Positions 8,916 through 18,416 of a stretch of 64,000 bases of DNA are shown here, in pieces. The notes under the pieces are model-generated. The model saw only the letters and a list, made by a program, of their open reading frames with translations, searched no databases and was not told the origin of the DNA. The first letter of the stretch is position 1; every line of letters begins with the position of its first letter. Position numbers and translations under genes: made by a program. Source of the stretch: Rhizobium sp. RU20A (GTDB lineage: Bacteria > Pseudomonadota > Alphaproteobacteria > Rhizobiales > Rhizobiaceae); NCBI RefSeq assembly GCF_900155885.1, contig NZ_FTMB01000001.1:1736001-1800000 (forward strand). The letters run 5' to 3'.

Positions 8916-9719
8916 ATGGTTAACGACACGGCGGCCTATGAGGCAATCGAGGGCGATAAAGCGCGTGGCCTATTGATTCTGGCCGATCACGCCACGAATC
9001 ATGTACCGAAAGACTATGACAGTCTCGGCCTGCCCCGGGAGGCTTTCGCCCGCCACATCGCCTACGACATCGGCGTCGAGCCGCTGACCCGGCGTCTGGC
9101 CGCCCGACTCGGCGTTCCGGCCGTGCTCTCGCGTTTCTCGCGCCTCCTGATCGACCCCAATCGCGGCGAGGACGATCCGACTCTCATCATGCGAATCTCC
9201 GACGGCGCCATCATTCCCGGCAACCACCCGCTGCCGGCCGGCGAGCGCGAGCGACGGCTCGAGCGTTTCCACCGCCCCTATCACCACGCCGTCGCCGTCA
9301 TGATTGCAGAGGTTGCGGCGGCGTCGGGCACGGCGCCGCTCGTCATTTCGCTCCATTCCTTCACGCCGCACTGGAAGGGTGTTGCCCGCCCTTGGCATGT
9401 CAGCGTGCTCTGGGACACGGATGCCCGCGCCGTCGCGCCCCTGATCGAGGCGCTCGCCGCACCGGGTGACGTGATGGTCGGCGACAACGAGCCCTATGAC
9501 GGGGCGCTGCGCGGGGATACGCTCTACCGCCACTGCATGGTACCTGGCCTTGCCCATGCGCTCATCGAAGTCCGGCAGGACCTGATTGCCGACGAGGACG
9601 GCGTCGCCGCCTGGGAAGCCCGCCTTGCCCCGGTGCTTCAGGCCCTGAACGAACGCCCGGAGTGCCATATCTATCAGCAGCACCCATCCCGCACCGGCCC
9701 CTATGAGAGGCCCGCCTGA
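8916..9719 (+). CDS. N-formylglutamate amidohydrolase family protein
   Basis: A 267-residue member of the N-formylglutamate deformylase (HutG, M14-like zinc amidase) family. Visible features are LADHATNHVP near residue 24, PFARHIAYDIG, LLIDPNRGEDDP near 90-101, and SLHSFTPHW near 148-156, which carries the metal-binding His. The family includes amidohydrolases acting on N-formyl or other N-acyl glutamates. There are no histidine-utilisation genes here, so the substrate is open. The ATG at 8916 has an AGGA 9 nt upstream; the frame is open back to 8862. A second, more distant family member lies at 47736. Confidence 0.75.
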   Translation: MVNDTAAYEAIEGDKARGLLILADHATNHVPKDYDSLGLPREAFARHIAYDIGVEPLTRRLAARLGVPAVLSRFSRLLIDPNRGEDDPTLIMRISDGAIIPGNHPLPAGERERRLERFHRPYHHAVAVMIAEVAAASGTAPLVISLHSFTPHWKGVARPWHVSVLWDTDARAVAPLIEALAAPGDVMVGDNEPYDGALRGDTLYRHCMVPGLAHALIEVRQDLIADEDGVAAWEARLAPVLQALNERPECHIYQQHPSRTGPYERPA

Positions 9720-9731
9720 CGGAGAACCGCG

Positions 9732-10082
9732 ATGACCGACCCGAAGACCGAGACGATCCCAGACATCAGAACCGCAAGCATGGCCATGAGCCCCGACGAC
9801 ATCCGCAATGCCGAAGCCGCCGCCTTCCGCCGCCTGCTGTCCCACCTTGCGGCACGGCCGGACGTGCAGAATATCGAGCTGATGAACCTTGCCGGCTTCT
9901 GCCGCAACTGCCTCGCCAACTGGTACCGCGATGCGGCCACGGAAGCCGGCCACCCCATCGACAAGGACGCCGCCCGCCTGCACGTCTACGGCATGCCCTA
10001 TGAGGAATGGCGCGCCCTCAACCAGCGCGAGGCGACCGACGACCAGAAGCAGGCCTTCGAGCGCAATCGCCCGCAGGAGTGA
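9732..10082 (+). CDS. DUF1244 domain protein
   Basis: A 116-residue cytoplasmic protein. The conserved core runs from about residue 25: AAAFRRLLSHLAARPDVQNIELMN, then LAGFCRNCLANWY with a Cys pair, then a VYGMPYEEWR segment. This is the DUF1244 family, common in proteobacteria and without an assigned function. It starts 12 bp after the preceding amidohydrolase with a GGAGAA ribosome site, so the two are probably co-transcribed. Confidence 0.85.
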   Translation: MTDPKTETIPDIRTASMAMSPDDIRNAEAAAFRRLLSHLAARPDVQNIELMNLAGFCRNCLANWYRDAATEAGHPIDKDAARLHVYGMPYEEWRALNQREATDDQKQAFERNRPQE

Positions 10083-10263
10083 TCGCACCCGTTCTGCACA
10101 CCCCGCCCACAGGCGCGCGCAGCCGAAATTCAGCCATGCTTTCAAGCGACGAGCCCGCTTTGGGACGTGCAGCCTCGCCAAAGCGCGCCCTTCTCCCTTG
10201 ACCGGCGGGCGCCAAAGCGGCAGATGACGGGCCCGGACAAGAAGACGCGGACAGGAGCGATCA

Positions 10264-10518
10264 ATGGAAGAAACCGCAGCAGTCGAAAACGTGGCCGCCG
10301 CCGAACTGCGCCAGTTCATCGAGCGCATCGAGCGCCTGGAAGAAGAAAAGGCCTCGATCTCCGACGACATCAAGGACGTCTTCGGCGAAGCCAAGGGCCG
10401 CGGTTACGACACCAAGGCCATGAAGACCATCATCCGCCTGCGCAAGAAGGACGCCAACGAGCGCATCGAGGAGGAGACGATCCTGCAGACCTACATGGCC
10501 GCGCTGGGCATGGAATGA
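10264..10518 (+). CDS. GapR-family (DUF2312) DNA-binding protein
   Basis: An 84-residue helical protein of the DUF2312 family. The Caulobacter member GapR is a nucleoid-associated protein that clamps overtwisted DNA and helps topoisomerases during replication. Features are an N-terminal coiled coil ([18 protein letters not shown], residues 15-32) followed by the conserved basic region with [17 protein letters not shown] near 47-63. AGGAG sits 6 nt before the ATG and a strong terminator follows at once. Assignment to GapR function is from family membership. Confidence 0.9.
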   Translation: MEETAAVENVAAAELRQFIERIERLEEEKASISDDIKDVFGEAKGRGYDTKAMKTIIRLRKKDANERIEEETILQTYMAALGME

Positions 10519-10523
10519 CGGGA

Positions 10524-10548
10524 GGGCGCCACGGGCGCCCTTTTATTA
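10524..10548 (+). terminator. Intrinsic terminator of the GapR-family gene
   Basis: GGGCGCC (10524-10530), loop ACG, GGCGCCC (10534-10540), then TTTTATT. It lies 5 bp after the stop codon. Confidence 0.9.
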
Positions 10549-10650
10549 TGGGTGACGACTATAGACCATGCCGAAATTGCACGCATTCCGCGAGAAAATT
10601 GCCTAAGGTGAGAGGATAAGCATCCATCTTTCTTCAGGCGCTACTGGCGA

Positions 10651-11196
10651 ATGCAGCACGAAAACTTCTACCATCACGGCAGTCTGATTGACGTGAGCCA
10701 TCTTCGTCAGACAAGTGCAGACTTTACCTGACTGACAGCGTCCGACAGCCAGACCCACAGAGTCTGGCTACGCTATTCCAATCACTGCTATTCCAGGGAA
10801 CTCAAGACTGGCGAGACGTTGGCATCACACGACCACATTATCGGGCCCGCTCCCAAGCTGAGGGTTTACTGCCCGGAGAGATACGCCCACACCAAGAAAC
10901 TCACGGCCATGATGGCGGCCCTTTTCGCGAAGCCGACATCAAGAGTGTCACTCACCCACGACCATAACTGGACATCGTTCGCGATTCATCTGCCTCCCGA
11001 AGGCGGTGATCAACAGCGATACTGCGCTTTCTTCAGGGTAAAGAATTCCGCACAGCAGCCGGAAGCGCCGGACCTCCACTTTCTCGACATGCATGTGGAA
11101 AGTGCCTATGTGCGAACCAACATGGTCCGAACGTTGCGGTCATGCCCTTTCGGCATGGTCGCACACATGACAAGGAATGGATTACCCTACTTTTAA
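10651..11196 (+). pseudogene. Hypothetical gene apparently interrupted by an in-frame TGA
   Basis: The ATG at 10651 opens a frame (MQHENFYHHGSLIDVSHLRQ ...) that stops at TGA 10729-10731. The same frame is then open without a gap to 11196 and continues with protein-like sequence (HRVWLRYSNHCYSREL near the stop, later HDHNWTSFAIHLPPEGG). The two parts together would make a roughly 181-residue soluble protein. A shorter 125-residue product could start at the TTG 10819, but it lacks a clear ribosome site. I do not recognise the family. It is a single gene in a patch between two core blocks, which suggests acquired DNA. It may be a nonsense-mutated pseudogene, or the downstream part may be the real gene. 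Confidence 0.45.
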
Positions 11197-11518
11197 AAGG
11201 AAATGTGGAACCGTTTCCGATCCCCCATTGATATCCTCGACGCAGCCAAGCCCGAAGACCCACAGCCATAAGCAAGTGATCAGCATAAGCTGATGGCAAC
11301 GGCGCTATTAGTCCCCATGGACCTCAGTCGATCTACGCCGTTGACCTAAAGATAAGGCAGAGCGACCGGCGGGTCAAGGCAACGCCGGTCGTGTGGTAGT
11401 AAAGCCCCTGCCAAGCTTGATGGACCAAGCAACTCCCCAGCCAGGCGAACCCTCAACAGTCCATTGCCGCAACAGGCAGCCACCCACACGACAAGACGTA
11501 CAGTGGTTCACATGCCCC
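11197..11518. other. Intergenic stretch with no recognised feature
   Basis: 322 bp between the hypothetical gene and the end of the metal ATPase gene. I see no convincing reading frame, RNA gene, or terminator with a T-run for either neighbour. Confidence 0.5.
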
Positions 11519-13741
11519 TCACCGCAACAACCTCAGCGCATTCGTCGTCACCAGCACCGTCGCGCCCGTATCCGCGAGGATCGCCGGCCAGAGACCGGTG
11601 ATGCCCATCACCGTGGTCACGAGGAACACCGCCTTCAGCCCGAGCGCGATGGTGATGTTCTGCTGAATGTTGCCCATGGTGCGGCGGGAGAGGGTGACCA
11701 TGCGGGCGATGTCGGTGACGCGGGCGTGGAGGATGGCGGCGTCGGCGGTTTCGAGGGCGACGTCGGTACCACCGCCCATGGCGATGCCGATATCGGCGGC
11801 GGCAAGGGCCGGAGCGTCATTGATGCCATCGCCGACCTTGCCAACCACCAGGCCTTCTGCCTTCAGTTCCCGCACGATGCGCTGCTTGTCCTCCGGCAGC
11901 AGTTCGGCGCGCACATCGTCCATGCCGAGAAGAGTGCCGATCGCCTTTGCCGTGCGGCGGTTGTCGCCGGTCAGCATCACCGTGCGGATGCCGAGCGCCT
12001 TCAGCGCCCGCAACCCTTCCACTGCATCGGCGCGCGGCTCGTCGCGCATTGCCAGCGTGCCGGCGACGGAACCGCCAACCAGCAGGACCGACACGGTCTT
12101 GCCGGCGTCGTTGAGCGTCTGGATGTGCTGGGCGAGATCGGCCGGAAGCGTCACGCGCTCTGAAGCGGCCTGCGGGGCGCCGAGGAAGACCTCTTCGCCC
12201 TTCACCGTGGCGCTGACGCCCTTGCCGCCGATGGCGCGGGCATTGATGGCAGGCGGGACCATCACACCATCGGCGCCGGCGCGCGCGAGGATCGCCAGCG
12301 CCAGCGGATGGCTGGAGCCGGTTTCCAGCGCGGCGGCGAGCGCCAGCACATCCGCTTCCGTACGGCCGCGGGCAATGATGTCGGTCACCGCGGGCCGCCC
12401 TTGCGTCAAGGTCCCCGTCTTGTCGAGGGCGACCGCGCTCAACCGGCCCATGCCCTCCAGCACAGCCCCGCCCTTCATCAACAGGCCGCGCCGCGCGCCG
12501 GCCGAGAGGGAAGCCGCGATGGCGGCGGGCGTGGAGATGACGAGGGCGCAGGGGCAGCCGATCAAGAGCACCGCCAGACCCTTGTAGATCCATGCCGACC
12601 AGTCGGCCCCCGTGAGAAGCGGCGGCAGCACGGCCACCAGCGCCCCGGCCGCCAGCACGACGGGCGTATAAAAGCGGGAAAAGCGGTCGATGAAGCGTTC
12701 CGTCGGGCTCTTGGCCTCCTGCGCCTCCTCCACCAGCCGCACGACGCGGGCAATCGTATTGTCAGCTGCCGTCGCGGTGACGCGCACCGTCAGCACGGCT
12801 TCGCCATTGATCGTCCCGGCAAAGACGGCATCGCCCACCGCCTTGCGCACCGGCACGCTTTCGCCTGTGACCGGCGCCTCGTCGATAGCGCTTTCGCCGG
12901 AAATGATCAGGCCATCGGCCGGGACGCGATCGCCGGGACGGATGAGGATAACGGCGTCAAGGATCAGCGTTTCGGCCGGCACCTCCCGGGTCGACTCACC
13001 CTCGACAAGCCGTGCCGTCTTCGGCACCAACTTGCCAAGTGCCTGGATGCTGGCCCGCGCCCGGCCGGTCGCAATGCCTTCCAGGAGTTCTCCGACCAGA
13101 AAGAGAAAGACGACCGCCGCCGCTTCTTCCCCCGCATCGATGATGACGGCGCCGACAGCCGCAATCGTCATCAGCGTCTCGATGGTGAAGGGAATGCCGG
13201 CCCGCGCGGCCGCCAGCGCCCGCCGCGCGATGGGCACCAGCCCCACCAGCATGGCCGCCACGAAGGCGTAGGTCGAGGCCGCCGGGACAAGATGGCCAAG
13301 ACCATAGGCCAGCACCAGCGCCGCGCCGCTCAAAAGCGTCAGTTGCGCCTTGCGCGACGCCCACCAGGGCCCGTCCGATGGCCTATGATCGTGACCGTGC
13401 AGGCCGTGGGGCGCGGCACCTGCCGTCGCAACATCCGGCTGATCGTGGTGGTGGTCGTGGCCGTTATGATCGTGATCGCAGGCAGCCGGCTCGTGCGCGA
13501 CCGGTGCGGGATGCCCTCCATCCCGCGAAGCAACGCCGTAGCCGAGCTTGCGCACGGCCGTTTCCACCGCCGGCAGTTGCGCGGCATTTTCGAAGGCAAG
13601 GCTCATGCTGCCCGTGGTCGCCGATACCGATACGTCAGAGATGCCCGGCAGCCGGCCGACCGCCATCGCGATCTTGCTCGCGCAACTGCCGCAATCCATG
13701 CCCTCGACCTGATAGCGCTGGCGTCCCGTTTCCTTGCCCAT
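11519..13741 (-). CDS. zntA: Heavy-metal P1B-type ATPase (Zn/Cd/Pb exporter, ZntA/CadA type)
   Basis: A 740-residue inner-membrane pump that exports divalent soft metals with ATP. In order: an N-terminal HMA domain with GMDCGSC (residues 14-20), a His/Asp-rich linker (about 77-122, with runs such as HDHNGHDHHHD), membrane helices, the TGES actuator loop, the CPC ion-binding motif, DKTGTLT with the phosphorylated Asp, SSHPLA and GDGINDAPAL. CPC with this N-terminus points to Zn/Cd/Pb rather than Cu. The ATG at 13741 has AAGGAG 7 nt upstream. It is transcribed divergently from a MerR-family regulator that probably controls it. Confidence 0.93.
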   Translation of the reverse strand: MGKETGRQRYQVEGMDCGSCASKIAMAVGRLPGISDVSVSATTGSMSLAFENAAQLPAVETAVRKLGYGVASRDGGHPAPVAHEPAACDHDHNGHDHHHDQPDVATAGAAPHGLHGHDHRPSDGPWWASRKAQLTLLSGAALVLAYGLGHLVPAASTYAFVAAMLVGLVPIARRALAAARAGIPFTIETLMTIAAVGAVIIDAGEEAAAVVFLFLVGELLEGIATGRARASIQALGKLVPKTARLVEGESTREVPAETLILDAVILIRPGDRVPADGLIISGESAIDEAPVTGESVPVRKAVGDAVFAGTINGEAVLTVRVTATAADNTIARVVRLVEEAQEAKSPTERFIDRFSRFYTPVVLAAGALVAVLPPLLTGADWSAWIYKGLAVLLIGCPCALVISTPAAIAASLSAGARRGLLMKGGAVLEGMGRLSAVALDKTGTLTQGRPAVTDIIARGRTEADVLALAAALETGSSHPLALAILARAGADGVMVPPAINARAIGGKGVSATVKGEEVFLGAPQAASERVTLPADLAQHIQTLNDAGKTVSVLLVGGSVAGTLAMRDEPRADAVEGLRALKALGIRTVMLTGDNRRTAKAIGTLLGMDDVRAELLPEDKQRIVRELKAEGLVVGKVGDGINDAPALAAADIGIAMGGGTDVALETADAAILHARVTDIARMVTLSRRTMGNIQQNITIALGLKAVFLVTTVMGITGLWPAILADTGATVLVTTNALRLLR

Positions 13742-13874
13742 CACACGGCTCCTTTCATTCTTTCTTCCGGCCTACATCCTCCAGCCGCTAGAGGAGCAAG
13801 AGGTTATTTCCGGCCGGGCTGAGAAAATGCGAGGCAGGGCGAGAGGCTTGAAAACGGCGCACGGAAGCGCCATC

Positions 13875-13889
13875 CTCCAGTGACTGGAG
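13875..13889. promoter_or_regulatory. Candidate MerR-type operator between zntA and merR
   Basis: A perfect 7-1-7 palindrome (CTCCAGT, G, ACTGGAG) lies 27 bp before the regulator start and about 133 bp from the ATPase start. MerR-family regulators bind such dyads inside an over-long promoter spacer. The flanking -35 and -10 hexamers are not clear by eye. Confidence 0.55.
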
Positions 13890-13916
13890 CATCTCGGCTC
13901 TGCGAAAGGACCGTCC

Positions 13917-14339
13917 ATGAAGCCGCTGTCGATCAAGGATGCCGCCCGCGAGAGCGGTGTGAAGATACCAACGATCCGCTACTACGAGGAGATCGGCCTC
14001 TTGCCGGCGCCGGCGCGCGATGCCGGCAACCGCCGTGTCTTCAGCGCAAGCGAGCTTCGCCGCCTCGCCTTCATCCGCCATGCCCGCGCGCTCGGCTTCG
14101 AGGTGGAGGCGATCCGCACCCTGCTGGCGCTGCAGGACCGGCCGGACCAGCCCTGCGATACGGCCGACGCCATCGCGAAGGCCCGCCTTGCGGAGGTCAA
14201 CCAGCGCATTGCCAGCCTGCTGGCGCTGAAAAGCGAGCTCGAAAGCATGGTCGAAGGCTGCCGCCATGGCCAGGTCTGCGAATGCCGGGTGATCGAAGTG
14301 CTCGCCGACCATGCCGAGTGCCTGCACGATCATCACTAG
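13917..14339 (+). CDS. MerR-family heavy-metal regulator (ZntR/CadR/PbrR type)
   Basis: A 140-residue MerR activator. The N-terminal winged HTH (LSIKDAARESGVKIPTIRYY, residues 4-23) is followed by the long dimerisation helix. Metal ligands are likely C80 plus the C-terminal loop Cys residues C115, C121 and C123, and C135 near a His-rich tail (HDHH). C80 and C115 fit the pattern of divalent-metal sensors (ZntR, PbrR, CadR) rather than CueR. It is divergent from the ATPase gene with a dyad in between, so it presumably activates zntA on metal excess. AAAGGA precedes the ATG. Confidence 0.88.
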   Translation: MKPLSIKDAARESGVKIPTIRYYEEIGLLPAPARDAGNRRVFSASELRRLAFIRHARALGFEVEAIRTLLALQDRPDQPCDTADAIAKARLAEVNQRIASLLALKSELESMVEGCRHGQVCECRVIEVLADHAECLHDHH

Positions 14340-14390
14340 GCGCGCATGCGAGAGGGCAACCAAGACATAGCGCGGGTCTCTCCGCATCCC

Positions 14391-14424
14391 GAAACACAAA
14401 AGGGCCGCCCCGGGGGACGGCCCT
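14391..14424 (-). terminator. Intrinsic terminator of the DUF882 gene
   Basis: On the minus strand AGGGCCG (14424-14418) pairs with CGGCCCT (14407-14401) across a GC-rich loop. It is followed by the T-rich run TTTTGTGTTT. It lies about 35 bp past the stop of the minus-strand gene and may also limit read-through from the convergent regulator. Confidence 0.75.
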
Positions 14425-14457
14425 TGAAGGATGTGACGATCGCAAACGCGATCGACG

Positions 14458-16461
14458 TCAGTTTGTGCCGAAACGCTTCACTTCCATGAAGTTGACGGCG
14501 GTGCCGCTGAAGCGGCCCGTATCGACGCGTACCGGTTCGTCGCTGGTAAAGCCGGCGGCATAGACGGTGGTCGGGGCGGCCCGCAGCGAACGGCTGACAA
14601 AACGCGGTGCCTTGACCGGCTTGGAGAGCGTCGCCATGCGGCCCGTCGACAGGGCCCACTCGGCAATGATCTTGTCCGTCAGCTTCGGCTCGGTGCGCTT
14701 CGCGCTGCGCGTTGCCGCCTCGGCATCGGTCTTCTTCGGGCGGGCACGCTTCTGCGGCTGCGTCTCGTCAACGTTGAGCGCCTTGTCGAAGGCGCCGCTG
14801 GCGGCCGGCGTCGCGCCGACGGGAGCGAAGGCGGCAAGGTCAGCCGGCTGCTGGTCCATGACCGAGCTCGGCGCGGCCAGCGCCACCTGCGTCTCGGCCT
14901 GGCTCGGCAGCTCGCGCGGACCGGCGGCAGAGGCCTGCTGGGCAAGGATCGCCTGCTGGGCAGGGCTCGTTCCGGCAACCGGCGCCATGGCAGCCACGGT
15001 CGCGGCCGCAACGGTGGACCGGTCAGCGGTCGCAGGTACCGCTACATTCATTTCGGCGACGCTCTGCAGCAGGGTCTCGTCCGCCGGACGCAAGCTCGGC
15101 ACCGGCACGGAGGCGAGTTCCAAACCATCTTCCGTCTCCGCATCCGCCGCCGCAGCCAGTTGGCCGGCGAGGATGGCGCGGGCCTGCGGCACCGGCACCT
15201 TGTATTCGTTCAGATCGGCAAATTCGCTGCCGGCGGTTGCCGCCGGGGGCACGGCCTCGGCTGTGACGGCGGCAATCGCGGCCTGGCTCGCGGCCTGCTG
15301 TTCGTTGACAAGCGCGACAGCAACGCCGGGCTCTTCGACAGGCTGCTGGCGGAACGCCGGACGGTTGAGCGGTACGGGCGCATTCAGCGCTTCGGCGGTC
15401 TCGGTCTGCGGCTCGACAGCCGGCTGGGTCGCCGTAATGCCGGGCAGTGCCTCGTTGCGCGCGACGGCGGTCTGCGGCGCGGGCTTGGCGCGGGCTGCGG
15501 GTGCTTCCTCGTCATCACCGCCGGCACCGGGGCCTGCCGCGATCGCATCGGGTTCCTCATCCTCGTCGCCGCCGCCAAACAGCATGGCGAAGAGGTTTCC
15601 GGGACGCTTCTTCTGCACGTCGCCTTCGCCGGTCGCGCCGCCGCCAGCCACCTGGATGGCATTGGCTCCGACGCGCTTCTTGTAGTCGGCCACCGCCTGC
15701 GCGTAGCCCGGCAGCGGCTTGCCGTCGGAGGGAATGTGCATGGTCTTGCCATCGGGGAAGACGCGCGTGAGTTCCTGGCGCGTCATGCGCGGCCAGGCGC
15801 GCACGCCGCCGACATCCATATGCACGAAGGGCGAGCCGGAGGTCGGGTAGTAGCCGACGCCGCCCACCTGGAAGCGGATGCCGAGTTCACGCAACTTGGC
15901 GAGCTTGACGCCTGGAATGTAGAAATCCATCGCCTTGCCAAGCATGTGCTGGCTTTTCTTTGCGACGCCGCGCGAGCGGCTGCGCAGCATGTTGTTGGTG
16001 GCGGGAGAGCGATAGGCGGAAACGACGTGGATGTAGTCCTTGGCGCCGGCTGCCTGGTACACTTCCCAGACAAGATCGAAGAGGCGCGGATCCATGTTCG
16101 TCGGCTCGTTGCGACGCCAGTCGCGCAGGAACCGGTTGATCTGCTGCAGGCCCTTGCGATCGTAGCGACCATTGCGCTTGAAGGTAATGGCGGCCTTTTC
16201 GCCCGTATGCACGAAATAGAGCTTCAGCGTACGGGTCTGACCGGCGGCCTCGACCGGCGGGGCAAAACCCGGCGACACCATCGAAGCGGCCAGCACCAAC
16301 GCCAGGGCAAAACGCGAAGCACGCTCCAGCAATGCTCCGCACGCGCTTTTCAGCGCCTGGCCCGCAGGCGTCATCAATCCGACTAAATTTGGCAAACTCA
16401 ATCCCCGTCCGCAGGACAAACGCGCCGACCTGTCCCCTTTGACCGTGAAATAAGGTGACAC
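14458..16461 (-). CDS. DUF882 (YcbK/M15-like) cell-wall protein with a long Ala-rich tail
   Basis: A protein of about 667 residues. After a hydrophobic export segment (FALALVLAASMVSPGFA, about 51-67) comes a DUF882 domain, related to the M15 peptidases of cell-wall turnover. HVVSAYRSPATNN, SQHMLGKAMDFYIPG and PFVHMDVGG carry the zinc-ligand and active-site residues. Residues from about 290 to the end are low-complexity Ala/Pro/Glu-rich sequence of unknown role. The GTG start at 16461 lacks a clear ribosome site; TTG 16401 or ATG 16374 may be the true start, which would not affect the export segment. Expected location is the periplasm. Confidence 0.8.
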   Translation of the reverse strand: MSPYFTVKGDRSARLSCGRGLSLPNLVGLMTPAGQALKSACGALLERASRFALALVLAASMVSPGFAPPVEAAGQTRTLKLYFVHTGEKAAITFKRNGRYDRKGLQQINRFLRDWRRNEPTNMDPRLFDLVWEVYQAAGAKDYIHVVSAYRSPATNNMLRSRSRGVAKKSQHMLGKAMDFYIPGVKLAKLRELGIRFQVGGVGYYPTSGSPFVHMDVGGVRAWPRMTRQELTRVFPDGKTMHIPSDGKPLPGYAQAVADYKKRVGANAIQVAGGGATGEGDVQKKRPGNLFAMLFGGGDEDEEPDAIAAGPGAGGDDEEAPAARAKPAPQTAVARNEALPGITATQPAVEPQTETAEALNAPVPLNRPAFRQQPVEEPGVAVALVNEQQAASQAAIAAVTAEAVPPAATAGSEFADLNEYKVPVPQARAILAGQLAAAADAETEDGLELASVPVPSLRPADETLLQSVAEMNVAVPATADRSTVAAATVAAMAPVAGTSPAQQAILAQQASAAGPRELPSQAETQVALAAPSSVMDQQPADLAAFAPVGATPAASGAFDKALNVDETQPQKRARPKKTDAEAATRSAKRTEPKLTDKIIAEWALSTGRMATLSKPVKAPRFVSRSLRAAPTTVYAAGFTSDEPVRVDTGRFSGTAVNFMEVKRFGTN

Positions 16462-16653
16462 AATGGCACTTTTGCAACAGTCGTCACCTATTCTTATAAT
16501 ATAGTGAACAGGTGCCTAACAAGGTCTAAACGACCTCAGGATTGAGGTAAGCCAAGTCAACCCTTGGAAAAATCGATTGTTTCGTGATCGGGCGCGGCCG
16601 AACCGTCCATCAGATGGGGCGCTCGACGGTCCGGAGAGGGCGCCAGCGCAGAA

Positions 16654-18201
16654 TCAGGCGGCTTGCTCGACCGGATTGTCGGGATCGATTCCGTAATCCT
16701 TCAGTTTTCTGTAGAGCGTGGAGCGGCCGATGCCGAGCTTGCGCGCCACCTGGCTCATCTGCCCGCGATAGTATTTGAGGGCGAAGCGGATCAGTTCCTC
16801 CTCCACATCCGCGAGCTTGCGCACGTCGCCACCGTCATCGAGGGTAACGATCGCGTTGGCCGAGCGCATTTCCGCCGCCGCGGAGCGCAGGGCCGTCAGG
16901 TCCGGCTGGCCGAAATCGGGGAAGACGGTGGGACGCTGGGTGATCTCGACAGGCGCCGGCGGCGCAAGCGGGGCCTCTCCGAGATTGAGGCTGCCCATTT
17001 CCGTGACCACGAAGCCGGGGATCTGCGTGGCGATCTGCGGGAAATCGCGAACCGTCAGTTCCGGCCCCTCCGCCAGCACCACGGCGCGGAAGATGACGTT
17101 TTCGAGCTGGCGGATATTGCCCGGCCAGTCATAGGCCGTCAGCAGCGCCATCGCGCCGCGCGAAATGCCGAGCGTGGTCGTCAGGCGCTGTTCGTTGCTG
17201 AACCGCTCCACGAAGGCGCGCACGAGAACCGGAATGTCTTCCTTGCGCTTGCGCAGGGCCGGAATCGAGATCGGGAACACGTTCAGACGGTAATAAAGAT
17301 CCTCGCGGAAGCGACCTTCGCGCACCTCTTCGATCAGGTCCTTGTTGGTGGCCGAGATCAGCCTGACATTCACCTTGCGCGGCTGGCTGGCGCCCACCGT
17401 CTCGATTTCGCCCTGCTGCACGGCGCGCAGCAGCTTGACCTGCACGTCGAGCGGCAGATCGCCGATCTCGTCGAGGAACAGTGTCCCGCCATCGGCTTCC
17501 ACGAACTTGCCCGCATGGCGCTCGCTGGCGCCGGTGAAGGCGCCCTTCTCGTGGCCAAACAGGATGCTCTCGACCAGATTGTGCGGGATGGCACCGCAAT
17601 TGACGGTAACGAAGGGGCGATTGGAGCGTTCGCTGGCGGTCTGAATGGCGCGGGCGACCATTTCCTTGCCGACGCCGGACTCCCCTTCCAGCACGACCGG
17701 AATGTTGGACTGCGCGGCGCGACGGCCAAGATCAAGCACGCGCAGCATCGCCGGGCTCGCGGACACGATGTCATCGAAGGAGAGATGCTGGCCGCGCGGG
17801 CGCCGCGCCGCGCTCTTGCGCGTCGAGCCTTCGGCCTCCAGCTTCAGGGCATTGCTTATCGCCACCGCGACACGCTCCGGCGTCAGCGGCTTGACCACGA
17901 AATCGAAGGCGCCGGCCTGCATGGCCTTGACGACGGTATCGATGCCGCCCTGCCCGGTTTGCACGATGATCGGCACCGTATAGCCATACTGGCGCGCCGT
18001 TTCGAGGAAGGTCTGGCCATCCATCTCCGGCATCATCAGGTCCAGCAACACCGCGCGAACGGGCGCACCCTTGCGCGAGAGCATGTCCAGCCCCAGGAGA
18101 CCATTGTCCGCCTGCAGCGCCTCATAGCCGAGCCGCTCGACGATATTGACCAGCAGGCGACGCTGGATCGGATCGTCCTCAACAATGAGAATCCTGGTCA
18201 T
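16654..18201 (-). CDS. Sigma-54-dependent response regulator (NtrC family)
   Basis: A 515-residue transcription activator. A receiver domain comes first (MTRILIVEDD, phosphoacceptor D54 in LLDLMMPEMDG, FVVKPLTP switch Lys near 105). An AAA+ domain follows with Walker A GESGVGKE near 176-183 and the sigma-54 contact motif GAFTGA. A Fis-type HTH ends the protein (SQVARKLGIGRSTLYRKL). Phosphorylation would drive activation at RpoN promoters. No histidine kinase is adjacent, so it is an orphan here. The ATG at 18201 has a GAGGAGAG ribosome site and starts the receiver exactly; the frame extends to 18354 without reason. Confidence 0.93.
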   Translation of the reverse strand: MTRILIVEDDPIQRRLLVNIVERLGYEALQADNGLLGLDMLSRKGAPVRAVLLDLMMPEMDGQTFLETARQYGYTVPIIVQTGQGGIDTVVKAMQAGAFDFVVKPLTPERVAVAISNALKLEAEGSTRKSAARRPRGQHLSFDDIVSASPAMLRVLDLGRRAAQSNIPVVLEGESGVGKEMVARAIQTASERSNRPFVTVNCGAIPHNLVESILFGHEKGAFTGASERHAGKFVEADGGTLFLDEIGDLPLDVQVKLLRAVQQGEIETVGASQPRKVNVRLISATNKDLIEEVREGRFREDLYYRLNVFPISIPALRKRKEDIPVLVRAFVERFSNEQRLTTTLGISRGAMALLTAYDWPGNIRQLENVIFRAVVLAEGPELTVRDFPQIATQIPGFVVTEMGSLNLGEAPLAPPAPVEITQRPTVFPDFGQPDLTALRSAAAEMRSANAIVTLDDGGDVRKLADVEEELIRFALKYYRGQMSQVARKLGIGRSTLYRKLKDYGIDPDNPVEQAA

Positions 18202-18416
18202 CAAAGCTCTCCTCACGCGAAATGGCGCGAAACGGGACGTCATGTGCCGTTCCATGACGCTATTGCTGCCAGAAAGGACTGAAGATCGGCTTTGGAGAAA
18301 GGCTCGCATTTTAACGGTTGCGCGCTTGCTCCCTCCGGCCCATATCCTGTCCACAAGCCATGGTCCTCTTTCGGGACCGGGCCTGCCTTGCCGCCGCCAA
18401 CCCTGCGAGATGCCTC

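Noticed and set aside
10729..10731. TGA as a selenocysteine codon
   Set aside because: No selenocysteine element is apparent after it and the protein is not a known selenoprotein type. A nonsense mutation or a downstream start is simpler.
12308..13822. 504-codon plus-strand frame opposite the metal ATPase gene
   Set aside because: Low-complexity His/Arg-rich shadow. The ATPase on the minus strand is complete.
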